From an uncultured Succinivibrio sp. (GTDB taxonomy: Bacteria > Pseudomonadota > Gammaproteobacteria > Enterobacterales > Succinivibrionaceae): 64,000 nt of DNA. The stretch is taken from assembly GCA_934218695.1 (NCBI GenBank), contig CAKQDA010000010.1, positions 1 to 64,000 on the forward strand. Direction: 5' to 3'. Each line of letters begins with the position of its first letter. The first letter of the stretch is position 1. The notes beneath the pieces were generated by a model. That model did no database searches. It was not told where the DNA came from and saw only the letters and a list, made by a program, of their open reading frames with translations. Positions 47,761 through 57,022 of the stretch are shown piece by piece. Made by a program: the position numbers and the translations under genes.

Positions 47761-48633
47761 TTACTGAGAAATCCTGTGCAAAATCTCAGTTAGTTCATCT
47801 CTGGAAAAGTCGTACTTTTTGCCACAGTGCTGACAGGTCATAGAGGTACCACCGTCTTTTTCTATTAAATCCTTTAATTCATCTGGAGTTAACTGAGCTA
47901 ATGCTGCTTCACATCTCTGCTTTGAACATACACACTGGAATTTAACTTCGTGCTGCCCGAATACCTTTACTTCTTCATGGGCAAATAACCTTGACAGTGA
48001 CTCTTCTAAAGGAAGTTCAAACAGTTCCTTTTCACTTAAGGTATCTGTAAGTACTGACAGGTGCTCTAAAGATTCCATGTTATTCTTAATCTCAGGGATG
48101 ATCTGCAGCATTACACCACCAGACTGAACTGTTTCCATGTCAGTTTTGATAAAGAACCTTGTAGGTAACTGCTGAGATTCCTTAAAGTAGTCCTCTAAGG
48201 TAGCACTGATGGATTCTGGGTTAATAGCCACAATACCTTGCCACTTAGGACCGTCTTTAGGAAATACGGAAAGAACTAAAACAGAGTCTTTTCCGCAAAG
48301 TTCTCCTAATGAGGCATTATCTTCAATAGCAATACCATCGTTTAATGAAGCGGAACCATAAAAAGACAGATCCTGTCTGATGTTAATCAGGGCATATTTT
48401 AATGGAGAAGAACTGTTTCCTCTGAGCTGAACCATAATTTCAGAGCCGTCCTTTAGAGTGGCGGCAACCAGTACAGATGCTACAGCCAGTTCCATCATGG
48501 TCTTTTTAAGACATTGTGGATAGTCTTTGTGCAACAGCTCTTCAAACGGTGTTTTTAACTTAACAATTTCCCCCCTTACACCGTGATTGTCGAATAAAAA
48601 TCTTTCTACACTGTTATTTTCAAAAGTTTGCAT
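47761..48633 (-). CDS. hslO: Redox-regulated chaperone Hsp33
   Basis: Hsp33, 290 residues from ATG 48633. An upstream ATG at 48648 overlaps hslR and is less likely. It holds unfolded proteins during oxidative stress. The C-terminal zinc redox switch is C234, C236, C267 and C270, the CXC-X30-CXXC pattern. The N-terminal FLFDNHGVRGEIVKL is the usual opening. The gene runs with hslR as in E. coli. Confidence 0.95.
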   Translation of the reverse strand: MQTFENNSVERFLFDNHGVRGEIVKLKTPFEELLHKDYPQCLKKTMMELAVASVLVAATLKDGSEIMVQLRGNSSSPLKYALINIRQDLSFYGSASLNDGIAIEDNASLGELCGKDSVLVLSVFPKDGPKWQGIVAINPESISATLEDYFKESQQLPTRFFIKTDMETVQSGGVMLQIIPEIKNNMESLEHLSVLTDTLSEKELFELPLEESLSRLFAHEEVKVFGQHEVKFQCVCSKQRCEAALAQLTPDELKDLIEKDGGTSMTCQHCGKKYDFSRDELTEILHRISQ

Positions 48634-48637
48634 CGTA

Positions 48638-49036
48638 TTACCATCCATATTTCATACTGATTAGAGCGCGTCTTTCTTTTTTATTTGGCTTTTCATCAGG
48701 GTGTGGTGCCAAAAGCGCATTGATTTTTATCTGCTCTAACTGTTTTTCTCTTAATTTAATACTTTCATCTGTTTCCTGATAGAGAGTTTGAGCCTGTACA
48801 GCTGGTCCCCTGACATCAGATATCTTTAATATTTCTACTTCCTTTCTGACATTTCCCTGAAGAATTTTTACTAATGCCCCAATTTCAACTGTTCTTGAAG
48901 GTTTTGCTTTGACTCCGTTATAGTCAACCTTTCCACCTTCAATCATTGATCTTGCAATGCTTCTGGTTTTGTAAAAACGGGCCGCCCACAACCATTTGTC
49001 CAGGCGGACCTCTTCTTGTGCATTATTTTTATGCAT
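48638..49036 (-). CDS. hslR: Ribosome-associated heat-shock protein Hsp15
   Basis: Hsp15, 132 residues from ATG 49036, chosen because AAGGAAAG lies upstream; an ATG at 49057 would sit before that site. It binds 50S subunits with stalled nascent chains. It has an S4 RNA-binding domain: VRLDKWLWAARFYKTRS through EGGKVDYNGVKAKPSRTV. The basic C-terminal tail is typical. It diverges from nudE; in E. coli igaA lies between nudE and hslR but is absent here. Confidence 0.93.
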   Translation of the reverse strand: MHKNNAQEEVRLDKWLWAARFYKTRSIARSMIEGGKVDYNGVKAKPSRTVEIGALVKILQGNVRKEVEILKISDVRGPAVQAQTLYQETDESIKLREKQLEQIKINALLAPHPDEKPNKKERRALISMKYGW

Positions 49037-49093
49037 TAATCTCTTTCCTTCTGTCATGAAGAAATTTATCTTTTCAAGTGATAAAGTATAACA

Positions 49094-49687
49094 ATGAATT
49101 ATAAAAAATTGGCGGTATATATGGATCTTTCTGCTTTAAAAAAACAAACACCTGCTATTCTCTCCAAAAGGAGAGAGAAAGTTTCTAACTTTTTCACCGT
49201 AGAACAGCTAGATCTTCAGTTTTCTAATAACAAGAAAATGACATATGAACGCTTAGCAGGCGGAAACGGAGCAATCCTTGCTGTGCCATTTGATGGCAGG
49301 GATTTTTATCTGACATCTGAATATGCCTGTGGTTTTGAAAGATATGAACTGGGCTTTGTTAAGGGAAAAATAGATAACGGCGAAGCTCCAAAAGAAGCTT
49401 GCAATCGTGAACTCAAAGAAGAAATTGGCTTTGGCGCAAAGACTGTCAGAACCTTAAGAAATGAAATGACTGTAGCCCCTGGAATGCTGCAGTTAAAGAT
49501 GTATACATTCTTATGTATGGATCTCTTTCCAATGCAGCTGGAAGGTGATGAACCTGAACCAATTAACATTATCAAGGTAAGTCCAAGAGAAGCTAAGGAG
49601 CTGATTTTTGACATTGATTCACCGTTAACTGAAGCCAGAGCAATTGCCTCTTTAACTCTGGCAATGAATAAACTAGGAATGTTGTAA
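49094..49687 (+). CDS. nudE: ADP compounds hydrolase NudE
   Basis: Nudix hydrolase, 197 residues. It hydrolyses ADP-ribose, NADH and Ap3A. The Nudix box is G-x5-E-x7-REL-x2-EEIGF, in GKIDNGEAPKEACNRELKEE. The strand before it (YELGFVKG) and the LEGDEPEPI C-terminal stretch match NudE. ATG 49124 is an alternative start with GGCGG upstream. Divergent hslR-hslO supports the assignment, as the genes are also near each other in E. coli. Confidence 0.92.
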   Translation: MNYKKLAVYMDLSALKKQTPAILSKRREKVSNFFTVEQLDLQFSNNKKMTYERLAGGNGAILAVPFDGRDFYLTSEYACGFERYELGFVKGKIDNGEAPKEACNRELKEEIGFGAKTVRTLRNEMTVAPGMLQLKMYTFLCMDLFPMQLEGDEPEPINIIKVSPREAKELIFDIDSPLTEARAIASLTLAMNKLGML

Positions 49688-49702
49688 AATAGGCTCACAT
49701 TT

Positions 49703-49725
49703 TTTTGCACATGTATGTGGCAAAA
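49703..49725 (+). terminator. Probable nudE terminator
   Basis: TTTTGCACAT (49703-49712) pairs with ATGTGGCAAAA (49715-49725) with one bulge. It lacks an immediate T-run, though TTTTTT occurs 6 bases later. Confidence 0.5.
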
Positions 49726-49740
49726 CCAGAGTTTTTTGTG

Positions 49741-49757
49741 AGAAAATGTCATTTTCT
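49741..49757. promoter_or_regulatory. Palindrome upstream of argF
   Basis: AGAAAATG-T-CATTTTCT, a perfect 17-bp inverted repeat with a single central base, about 110 bp before argF. It is not an ARG box of the E. coli type. It could be an operator. Confidence 0.3.
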
Positions 49758-49869
49758 AGCAAGTTCATATATATTTGCTATTATTGTTTACATACAGAAA
49801 TAATTCTGTTGAGTTTTATTCTTTTTAACTGCAAGGTTTATGACTTTGCCCGTCGCATGGGAGCTTGTG

Positions 49870-50778
49870 ATGCGTCACTTATTAACAGGCTTTGAATTTA
49901 GCCAGGACGAATATTTAGACATTTTAGATACTGCTGCTGCAATGAAGAAGGATCCTAAGAAATACAATCAGGTTCTTGCAGGCCGGAGTGGAGCTATCAT
50001 GTTTGAAAAGCCTTCCCTGAGAACAAGAACAACCTTTGAGTTGGCTTTCTATCGTTTAGGCGGTCATGGTGTTTATCTTGATTTAAAAAATGGCGAACTC
50101 GGTCACAGAGAAACTATCGCTGACTACTCACGCAATTTGTGCCGCTGGGTAGACTGTCTTGTTGGCCGTGTATTCGCTCAGAGTACTTTAGAGGAATTGG
50201 TCAAGTACGGTTCTGTCCCTGTAATTAATGCTTTATCAGATCTTTATCACCCAGCTCAGGCTATGGCTGATTACTTAACTATCAGAGAGCATTTAGGAAA
50301 GATAAAAGGTGTTAAGGTCGCTTATGTTGGTGATGGTAACAATGTAACAAATTCCCTTTTTGTTGCAGGCGCTATCTTAGGTGCAAATGTTACCTGCTTC
50401 AGTCCTGAAAACTGTTCACCAGATGCAGCTGTATTTATCAAGGCAAATGAGATTGCTAAGAAGAACGGTTGCACTTTAGCTGTGGAAAACGATATCAGTA
50501 AGTTAAAAGATTTCGACGTGATTTATACAGATACTTGGGTATCAATGGGTGACAATACTCCTCTTGATACTGTTAGAAAGAAGTATATGCCATATCAGAT
50601 TAACCAGAATCTGGTTGACCAGTCAGGAGCTCAGATTGTAATGCACTGTCTGCCAGCTCACCGTGGATATGAAATCACAGACGAGGTTATGGACGGTCCT
50701 AAGTCAGTTGTATTTGATGAAGCTGAGAACCGTTTACATATTCATATGGCAGTACTTGCCAAACTAATTAATGCTTAA
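49870..50778 (+). CDS. argF: Ornithine carbamoyltransferase
   Basis: OTCase, 302 residues from ATG 49870, which has GGGAG 6 bases upstream; ATG 49840 has a poorer site and adds 10 residues. It makes citrulline from ornithine and carbamoyl phosphate. Carbamoyl phosphate site: EKPSLRTRTTFE. The motif HPAQAMADY and the ornithine-side loop HCLPAHRGYEIT are kept; SMGD is the SMG loop. It heads argF-argG. Confidence 0.95.
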   Translation: MRHLLTGFEFSQDEYLDILDTAAAMKKDPKKYNQVLAGRSGAIMFEKPSLRTRTTFELAFYRLGGHGVYLDLKNGELGHRETIADYSRNLCRWVDCLVGRVFAQSTLEELVKYGSVPVINALSDLYHPAQAMADYLTIREHLGKIKGVKVAYVGDGNNVTNSLFVAGAILGANVTCFSPENCSPDAAVFIKANEIAKKNGCTLAVENDISKLKDFDVIYTDTWVSMGDNTPLDTVRKKYMPYQINQNLVDQSGAQIVMHCLPAHRGYEITDEVMDGPKSVVFDEAENRLHIHMAVLAKLINA

Positions 50779-50797
50779 TCATTGAGGATATAAAGCA

Positions 50798-52033
50798 ATG
50801 TTAAAACACGAAAACAAGCACTACAAGAAAGTTGTATTAGCATATTCTGGTGGTCTAGACACATCTACCATCGTACCATGGTTAAAAGAGAACTATGGTG
50901 ATTGTGAAGTTATCTGCTTCGTTGCAGATGTTGGTCAGGAAAGAGAAGATCTTGAAGGCATCGAGCAGAAGGCAAAGCAGTCTGGTGCAAGCAAGTGCAT
51001 TGTTAAGGATTTGAGAGAAGAGTTCGTAAAGGACTATGTTTTCGAAGCAATGAAGACTGGTGCTATTTACGAGGGTGAGTACTTATTAGGTACAGCTATT
51101 GCACGTCCTGTAATTGCAAAGGCAATGGTAGAGTGTGCTCTGGCTGAAGGTGCTGATGCTATTGCTCACGGAGCAACTGGTAAAGGTAACGATCAGGTTC
51201 GTTTCGAAAGCGCAGTTGCAGCTTTAGCTCCACAGCTGGATGTTATCGCTCCATGGCGTATCTGGGATATGCAGTCTCGTGAAGAGTTATTAGCATACTG
51301 CGAGAAGCACCACGTTCCATGTAAGGCTACTTTAAAGAAGATCTACAGCCGTGATGCAAACTGCTTACACATCTCAACCGAGGGTGGTGAGTTAGAGAAT
51401 ACCTGGAATGCTCCTTCAGAGAATGTATGGGTATGGACAACTGATCCTGAGAAAGCTCCAGATACCCCAGAAACATTTGAGTTAACCATTGCAAACGGCT
51501 ATGTAACCGAGATCAATGGTGAGAAGATGACTCCTTTCCACATCATTGAGAAGTTAAATGAGATCGGTGCTCGCAACGGTGTAGGTCGTATTGACATCAC
51601 TGAGAACCGTTTAGTTGGTATGAAGTCTCGCGGTTGCTATGAAACCCCAGGCGGAACCATTATTTACAAGGCTTTACGTGCTATCGAACAGCTGGTTTTA
51701 GACAAGGCAACCAGAGTTTTCCGTGAGCACTTAGCTGTTGAGTTTGCTCAGTTAGTATATGATGGCCGCTGGTTTACCCGTCTTCGTGAGATCTTATTAG
51801 CTTCTGCTGATAACATGGCTAAGGACGTTAATGGTAAGGTTGTTGTTAAGTTATATAAGGGCAACATTGAGATCATCCAGAAGGATTCTCCAAACAGCCT
51901 GTTTAACTTCGACTTCGTAACCTTCGGTGCAGATGAGGTTTATAGCCAGGCTGACGCAGAAGGCTTCATCCGTCTGTACTCATTACCAAGCAGAATTCGT
52001 GCTATCAATGAGAATGCAAAGAAGAATAAGTAA
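50798..52033 (+). CDS. argG: Argininosuccinate synthase
   Basis: ArgG, 411 residues. It joins citrulline and aspartate using ATP. P-loop [15 protein letters not shown] near the N-terminus and the [13 protein letters not shown] substrate segment identify it. GAGGAT precedes the start, 19 bases after argF. Codon bias suggests high expression. A terminator follows. Confidence 0.97.
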   Translation: MLKHENKHYKKVVLAYSGGLDTSTIVPWLKENYGDCEVICFVADVGQEREDLEGIEQKAKQSGASKCIVKDLREEFVKDYVFEAMKTGAIYEGEYLLGTAIARPVIAKAMVECALAEGADAIAHGATGKGNDQVRFESAVAALAPQLDVIAPWRIWDMQSREELLAYCEKHHVPCKATLKKIYSRDANCLHISTEGGELENTWNAPSENVWVWTTDPEKAPDTPETFELTIANGYVTEINGEKMTPFHIIEKLNEIGARNGVGRIDITENRLVGMKSRGCYETPGGTIIYKALRAIEQLVLDKATRVFREHLAVEFAQLVYDGRWFTRLREILLASADNMAKDVNGKVVVKLYKGNIEIIQKDSPNSLFNFDFVTFGADEVYSQADAEGFIRLYSLPSRIRAINENAKKNK

Positions 52034-52053
52034 TCTTTGCTAATTCGCATATA

Positions 52054-52088
52054 AATACGGTTCAAGGAGTTTTTCTTTGAGCCGTATT
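52054..52088 (+). terminator. argG terminator
   Basis: AATACGGTTCAA (52054-52065) pairs with TTGAGCCGTATT (52077-52088) with one G-U, 11-base loop, followed by TTTG. It lies between argG and argH. Confidence 0.75.
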
Positions 52089-52155
52089 TTTGATCTAATT
52101 TGGGTGTTTTTGAAGCTAGTATTCAACAGCACCATTGATTTAAATAGAGGCAAAT

Positions 52156-53541
52156 ATGGCTTTATGGGGCGGTAGGTTCACACAAGGACCAGATCAGAGA
52201 TTTAAGGATTACAACGATTCTCTGAAGTTTGACTATCGTATGGCTTTAGAAGATATCGAAGGTTCAATTTGTTGGGCTGATGCTATCTACAAAGCAGGTG
52301 TTTTAACTGAGCAGGAAAACAAAGATTTAAAGAAAGCTTTAAATGAGCTACATGAAGAAGTATCTAAAGATATTCATTCAATTGCTACAGCAGGTGATGA
52401 GGATATCCATTCTTATGTAGAGCGTAGACTGATTGAGAAGGTTGGTAATTTGGGTAAGAAGTTACACACTGGTCGTAGTCGTAATGATCAGGTAGCTTTA
52501 GATCTGAAATTATGGTGCCGTAAAGCAGTTGCTGATGTTAAAAAGGCAATTGTTCATCTGCAAAAAGAATTAGTAAAAGTAGCAGAAGAGAACCAAGGCA
52601 AGATCTTCCCAGGATATACTCATTTACAGAGAGCACAGCCTGTAACTTTTTCTCACTGGATTTTAGCTTATGTTCAGATGTTTGAAAGAGATTACCAGAG
52701 ATTACTCAATGCTGATGAACTGATGGAAACCTCCCCATTAGGATCAGCAGCCTTAGCTGGTACTGCCTATAACATTGACAGAGATGAACTAGCTCGTGAT
52801 CTTGGCTTTAAGAGCGCTACAAGAAACAGTCTTGATGGTGTGTCAGACCGTGACCATGTTATGGAACTGTTATCATGCGCAAGTATCTCTATGGTTCACT
52901 TATCAAGACTGGCTGAGGATTTAATTATCTATAATTCTGGTGAAGCTAAATTCGTTGAATTATCAGATAAAGTAACTTCAGGCTCATCTTTAATGCCTCA
53001 GAAAAAGAACCCTGATGCCTTAGAGTTAATCCGCGGTAAGTGCGGTCGTGTTGTTGGTGCTTTAACTGGTATGCTGGTAACCTGCAAGGCTTTACCATTA
53101 GCATACGATAAGGATCTTCAGGAAGATAAAGAGCGTCTATTTGATGCTATTGATACTTGGCATGACAGCTTATACATGGCTTCATTAGTATTTGAAGGTA
53201 TCAAGCTAAACGAGAAGAATGCAATAGAAGCTGCTAAAGGCGGTTATTCAAATGCAACAGAGTTAGCTGATTACTTAGTGTCAAAGGGCATTCCTTTCCG
53301 TGAGGCTCACTCAATTGTAGGAAGAATCGTGCTCTTTGCTATTTCAAAGCAGAAAGCATTAGAAGATTTATCTGTAGCTGAGTACAAAGAGTTCTCAGAT
53401 GTAATTGGTGAGGATGTATATCCATCATTACAGTTAGAGAATATCTTAAACAAGCGTAACATCATCGGCGGTGTTGCTCCTTCTCAGACTAAAGTAGAAA
53501 TCGAAAACTTAAAGAAACTTCTATCTTCAAGAGAAGGCTAA
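52156..53541 (+). CDS. argH: Argininosuccinate lyase
   Basis: ArgH, 461 residues, the standard length. It splits argininosuccinate into arginine and fumarate. The family signature [12 protein letters not shown] carries the catalytic Ser; [13 protein letters not shown] and [11 protein letters not shown]-like stretches are also present (here [13 protein letters not shown]). AGAGGC precedes the ATG. It has its own terminator. The fumarate can feed succinate formation. Confidence 0.97.
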   Translation: MALWGGRFTQGPDQRFKDYNDSLKFDYRMALEDIEGSICWADAIYKAGVLTEQENKDLKKALNELHEEVSKDIHSIATAGDEDIHSYVERRLIEKVGNLGKKLHTGRSRNDQVALDLKLWCRKAVADVKKAIVHLQKELVKVAEENQGKIFPGYTHLQRAQPVTFSHWILAYVQMFERDYQRLLNADELMETSPLGSAALAGTAYNIDRDELARDLGFKSATRNSLDGVSDRDHVMELLSCASISMVHLSRLAEDLIIYNSGEAKFVELSDKVTSGSSLMPQKKNPDALELIRGKCGRVVGALTGMLVTCKALPLAYDKDLQEDKERLFDAIDTWHDSLYMASLVFEGIKLNEKNAIEAAKGGYSNATELADYLVSKGIPFREAHSIVGRIVLFAISKQKALEDLSVAEYKEFSDVIGEDVYPSLQLENILNKRNIIGGVAPSQTKVEIENLKKLLSSREG

Positions 53542-53549
53542 TCCTAATT

Positions 53550-53578
53550 TAAGGAGATCTTTCATTAAGATCTCCTTA
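53550..53578 (+). terminator. argH terminator-like hairpin
   Basis: TAAGGAGATCTT (53550-53561) pairs perfectly with AAGATCTCCTTA (53567-53578) around 5 bases. The T-tract after it is poor, so it may need Rho or act as a 3' end stabiliser. Confidence 0.65.
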
Positions 53579-53765
53579 GCTTTCAAAGTTCCTCATAAAT
53601 TCTCTGCACCAAAATAGCTTAATTCGAGCTATTTCTCGCTTTAATTTAATGCAAATAAGATTGTTTTTGTGCAATTAACTTTTGTCTTATATTTCTAGAT
53701 TACCATTTAAGAGAACTTAAATTATTTTCATGTTGTTAAAGACAACTAACGACAAGGAGCAGAGT

Positions 53766-54092
53766 ATGTTAGCAGTTACCGCAATCATAAGACCTGAAAA
53801 AATCATAGATGTTCAAGATGCTCTGTACTCTAAAGGGTTCTGTGCAATGACCAAGACTAATGTGTCAGGCCGAGGTAAAGAGAGAGGCATTAAAGTTGGT
53901 GATGTGCTTTACCAAGAAATGACTAAGATTATGATTTATATGGTCGTTGAGGATGATGAAAAAGATATAGTTGTGGATACAATTATGCAAAGTGCTATGA
54001 CTGGTGAGAGCGGAAATCCTGGTGATGGTAAAATCTTTGTAACCCCTGTTTATGAGTCCTACACTATTAGTTCTCAATCACTCGATTTGTAG
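53766..54092 (+). CDS. PII signalling protein, NifI-like
   Basis: PII family, 108 residues from ATG 53766, which has AAGGAG 6 bases upstream; an earlier in-frame ATG at 53730 lies before that site. It opens VTAIIRPEKIIDVQDAL. The T-loop region is VSGRGKERGIKVGDVLYQEM, of the NifI1 pattern (GRGKxRGIxVG) rather than that of GlnB/GlnK. The B-loop reads TGESGNPGDGKIFV, three residues longer than TGxxGDGKIFV. No nif gene or amtB is nearby. Lying after argH, it might sense nitrogen or energy state for arginine synthesis; this is inference. Confidence 0.85.
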   Translation: MLAVTAIIRPEKIIDVQDALYSKGFCAMTKTNVSGRGKERGIKVGDVLYQEMTKIMIYMVVEDDEKDIVVDTIMQSAMTGESGNPGDGKIFVTPVYESYTISSQSLDL

Positions 54093-54109
54093 GCTTGTCC
54101 AAAAGGAAA

Positions 54110-54131
54110 AGGCATATCCTTGGATATGCCT
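54110..54131 (-). terminator. dut terminator
   Basis: AGGCATATCC (54110-54119) pairs with GGATATGCCT (54122-54131) around 2 bases (4 after unpairing). On the minus strand it is followed by TTTTCCTTTT, 7 bases past dut. Confidence 0.7.
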
Positions 54132-54137
54132 AAATCA

Positions 54138-54593
54138 CTAGATACCTGTAGAACCGAAGCCTTTTACCCCTCGCCCTGACTCCATATCGAAGTTATCGGT
54201 TATCTCAAGATTTGCATGAAGAACAGGCACGAACAGCATTTGTGCTACTCTGTCTCCAACACTAATTTTGAAAGGTTCATTCGAATGATTCCACAGTGGC
54301 ATCATTAGTGGTCCTTGATAGTCAGCATCGATGACACCTGTAAGGTTACTTAAAACAATGCCATGTTTATAACCTAGACCTGATCTTGGGACGATTAGTG
54401 CAGTTACATTAGGATCTGCAATATGCATTGCAAAGCCTGTGTTAACCATTTTTACTTCACCTGGATTTAGCACAAAGTCACTGTCAACCATGGCTCTTAA
54501 ATCCATTCCAGCTGACAGCGCTGTCTCATATTGAGGAAGTGGAAAATCACCACCCAATCTCTTGTCTAAAATTTTAATTTTAATATTTAGCAT
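54138..54593 (-). CDS. dut: dUTP pyrophosphatase
   Basis: dUTPase, 151 residues, trimeric type. It hydrolyses dUTP and provides dUMP for dTMP synthesis. Motifs: SAGMDLRA (1), PRSGLGYKHGIVLSNLTGVID (2 and 3), and RVAQMLFVPV (4). The Gly-rich C-terminal motif 5 is GRGVKGFGSTG. It lies 3 bases after coaBC, as in E. coli. Confidence 0.97.
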   Translation of the reverse strand: MLNIKIKILDKRLGGDFPLPQYETALSAGMDLRAMVDSDFVLNPGEVKMVNTGFAMHIADPNVTALIVPRSGLGYKHGIVLSNLTGVIDADYQGPLMMPLWNHSNEPFKISVGDRVAQMLFVPVLHANLEITDNFDMESGRGVKGFGSTGI

Positions 54594-54596
54594 GTT

Positions 54597-55904
54597 TTAG
54601 TTCTTTTTTGCGGCCTTGAAAATTAGTTCCATTAAGCAAGCAGCAATATTGGCCTTTGATTGCTTATCAAAGTGAGCTACTTTACCGTCCTTGTCAAATA
54701 CAGTAACCTCATTGTTTTCACTGTTAAAGCCGATATCCAGTCTTGATACATCATTTAAGACAATAAGATCAAGATTCTTTCTTTCAAGCTTCTTTTTAGC
54801 ATGCTCTTCACCATTATTGGTTTCAGCAGCAAATCCTACAGTGAATGGACGGTTAACTTCTCTCTTACCCACAGTTGCAAGAATATCCGGATTCTTTACA
54901 AGCTTCAGGGTAATTGAGTCTGTATCATCATTTTTCTTGATTTTAATAGGAGATACGTTTTCAACTCTAAAATCAGCAACAGCTGCAGTACCAATCATAA
55001 TATCTGTCTTAGTTACAAACTCTTCTACAGCATGCAACATCTGCACGGCACTCTTTACGTCAATTCTTCTTACGCCCTTTGGAGTTGGAAGATTTACAGG
55101 ACCTGAAATTAAGGTTACGTCTGCACCTAATGCACTGGCAGCCTCTGCCATATAGAATCCCATCTTGCCTGAGCTGTTATTTGAAATATAGCGGACAGGA
55201 TCAATAGGTTCCTCTGTTGGTCCTGCTGTGATCAGCACTTTAAAACCAACGCCAAATGATTTTGGTAACAGTTTGGTCTGAGTCAGCTCAAGTGGACTCT
55301 TAGGTGAAGGAAGTCTTTCCTGATTATTTTCGATAAGCTCAGATTTTGTGGTTATGCGCGATGCAAATATTGAGCAAATATCTTTATATAAGTCTTCAGG
55401 CTCTTTCATTCTGCCTGTGCCAAAGGTTCCACAGGCAAGCTCTCCTGATGCTGGCGTAATTACATAAATACCGCGTCTTAGAAGGGTATTAATATTATCC
55501 TGTGTTGCAATGTTATTAAACATATTAGTGTTCATTGCCGGAGCTACAACGACAGGACAGGTTGAAGCAAGAGTAACAGCTGTCAGCATGTTATCAGCCA
55601 TGCCGGTAGCAATTTTAGCAATGGTATTGGCTGTGGCAGGTGCTATCAGAACCATATCAGCATTTGTAGCAAGAGAAATGTGAGAAATGCTTTTGCTGTC
55701 TTCAAAAATACCTACACTTACCGGGTGTCCTGATAAGGCTTCAAATGTAGATTTTCCAATTAGATTTGTGGCAGCTTCAGTCATGCAGACATAAACGTCT
55801 GCTCCACCCTTTATTAGAAGACGGCAAAGAGTGCATGCCTTGTAAGCTGCAATTCCTCCTGTCACACCCAAAACTATTTTACGATTTTTTAGTTGAGTAT
55901 CCAT
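54597..55904 (-). CDS. coaBC: Bifunctional phosphopantothenoylcysteine decarboxylase/synthetase
   Basis: CoaBC (Dfp), 435 residues. It joins 4'-phosphopantothenate with cysteine (CoaB, using CTP) and decarboxylates the product (CoaC, FMN). The N-terminal CoaC half starts LGVTGGIAAYKACTL and holds APAMNTNMF. The CoaB half begins near 220 (VLITAGPTEEPIDPVRYISN). The middle linker is slightly long (about 185-220). It overlaps dut closely, so they form one operon. Confidence 0.97.
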   Translation of the reverse strand: MDTQLKNRKIVLGVTGGIAAYKACTLCRLLIKGGADVYVCMTEAATNLIGKSTFEALSGHPVSVGIFEDSKSISHISLATNADMVLIAPATANTIAKIATGMADNMLTAVTLASTCPVVVAPAMNTNMFNNIATQDNINTLLRRGIYVITPASGELACGTFGTGRMKEPEDLYKDICSIFASRITTKSELIENNQERLPSPKSPLELTQTKLLPKSFGVGFKVLITAGPTEEPIDPVRYISNNSSGKMGFYMAEAASALGADVTLISGPVNLPTPKGVRRIDVKSAVQMLHAVEEFVTKTDIMIGTAAVADFRVENVSPIKIKKNDDTDSITLKLVKNPDILATVGKREVNRPFTVGFAAETNNGEEHAKKKLERKNLDLIVLNDVSRLDIGFNSENNEVTVFDKDGKVAHFDKQSKANIAACLMELIFKAAKKN

Positions 55905-56236
55905 TTTGACATCTCCATTGGTGAAATTAAATTCTAACTAACAGATTATACAGTTCTTTTTTAATAATTAATCGTGATTAATTATCAACATTGATTTTAC
56001 ATATCTATTAATATATAATTTACAGTTACCACGAAACTAGGATAGACGTAGTCTATTCTTTGTATTGTCAAAGTCTCGTATAATTTAAGCCTAAAGTTGT
56101 CCTAAAATTAATATTTTTTAGGATATAGTCTTCTTTTGTGTTAGAATACGTGCACTTTGTTTGACCTATTAATCAATCTCAGCGTGATGCTGATTTTGAG
56201 AATGTATTAATTTAATTTTTTGGAGTGTGAGATAAC
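55905..56236. other. coaBC-rpmB divergent region, promoters only
   Basis: About 330 bp AT-rich, no gene. TGTTAGAAT (56139-56147) is a likely extended -10 for rpmB. Inverted repeats ATAGAC/GTCTAT (56042-56056) and TCCTAAAA/TTTTAGGA (56100-56123) lie upstream of it and could be operator sites. Confidence 0.45.
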
Positions 56237-56473
56237 ATGTCCAGAGTTTGCCAAGTTACGGGCAAGCGCCCAGCAGTGGGTAACCTACGTTCCCACGCAA
56301 AGAATGCGGCTAAGCGTCGTTTTCTTCCTAATTTAAAATATCACCGTTTCTGGGTTGAGAGTGAAGGTCGTTTCGTAAGACTTCGTGTTTCAACTAAGGG
56401 TATGCGTATCATCGATAAGAACGGCATTGATGCTGTTTTAGCAGATATGCGCGCAAACGGCGTTAGAGTTTAA
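56237..56473 (+). CDS. rpmB: Ribosomal protein L28
   Basis: L28, 78 residues. It starts [16 protein letters not shown] with the usual glycine-rich front and ends in a helical region. GGAGTG lies 11 bases before the ATG. rpmG follows after 11 bases in the standard pair. In E. coli mutM and coaD follow this pair; here they are 30 kb away in a separate cluster. Confidence 0.97.
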   Translation: MSRVCQVTGKRPAVGNLRSHAKNAAKRRFLPNLKYHRFWVESEGRFVRLRVSTKGMRIIDKNGIDAVLADMRANGVRV

Positions 56474-56484
56474 AGGAGTCTAAA

Positions 56485-56655
56485 ATGGCTAAGAAAGGCG
56501 GTCGTGAAAAAATCCGTTTAAATTCAACAGCAGGTACTGGTCACTTCTACACAACTGACAAAAACCGTCGTACAACTCCAGGTAAGATGGAGATGATGAA
56601 GTACGATCCAGTTGTTCGCCAGCACGTACTGTACAAAGAAGGCAAGATTAAGTAA
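56485..56655 (+). CDS. rpmG: Ribosomal protein L33
   Basis: L33, 56 residues: [20 protein letters not shown], then [20 protein letters not shown], ending in YKEGKIK. It lacks the CxxC pairs, so it is the zinc-free form, like E. coli L33. AAGGAG lies upstream, and its reading frame follows rpmB closely. A terminator follows. Confidence 0.96.
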   Translation: MAKKGGREKIRLNSTAGTGHFYTTDKNRRTTPGKMEMMKYDPVVRQHVLYKEGKIK

Positions 56656-56691
56656 TTAAATCTTGAATGAACTTTTGCAAAAGTTTATTTA

Positions 56692-56713
56692 AGCCTCAGC
56701 TTATGCTGGGGCT
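56692..56713 (+). terminator. rpmB-rpmG terminator
   Basis: AGCCTCAGC (56692-56700) pairs with GCTGGGGCT (56705-56713) around TTAT, one G-U, followed by TTTTTGTT. Confidence 0.85.
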
Positions 56714-56896
56714 TTTTGTTGGTTGAAATCTCACCTTACTATTTAATCCCATTCAGTTTTTTATTCCTAACATTTACGCACTTATTTAGTTAACAGAAAA
56801 AAACTAATTTTAAGCTAAGTAATTAATATGTATAATTACAGCGCTTTTGGTATTGTTATTTTATTGAACAAAATTTTCATAAACGTTGAAAATTCG

Positions 56897-56926
56897 TTAA
56901 TACAAAAAATATAAAAGTGATAAAAT
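56897..56926 (+). promoter_or_regulatory. ompA promoter
   Basis: TTAATA (56897-56902) and an extended -10 TGATAAAAT (56918-56926) with an 18-bp spacer, giving a leader of about 90 bases before ompA. A long leader is usual for ompA, where it stabilises the mRNA. Confidence 0.45.
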
Positions 56927-57022
56927 GCATATAAAAGCAGTTTGATGGGAAAATTATTAACAGTTTTTCTGTCAAAGAAAAATAATTAATTTTTTTTATT
57001 CGAGTGTAATCGAAAGGAAAAG

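Noticed and set aside
54691-55155. A 154-codon rightward frame inside coaBC
   Set aside because: Antisense to conserved CoaBC; no independent evidence.
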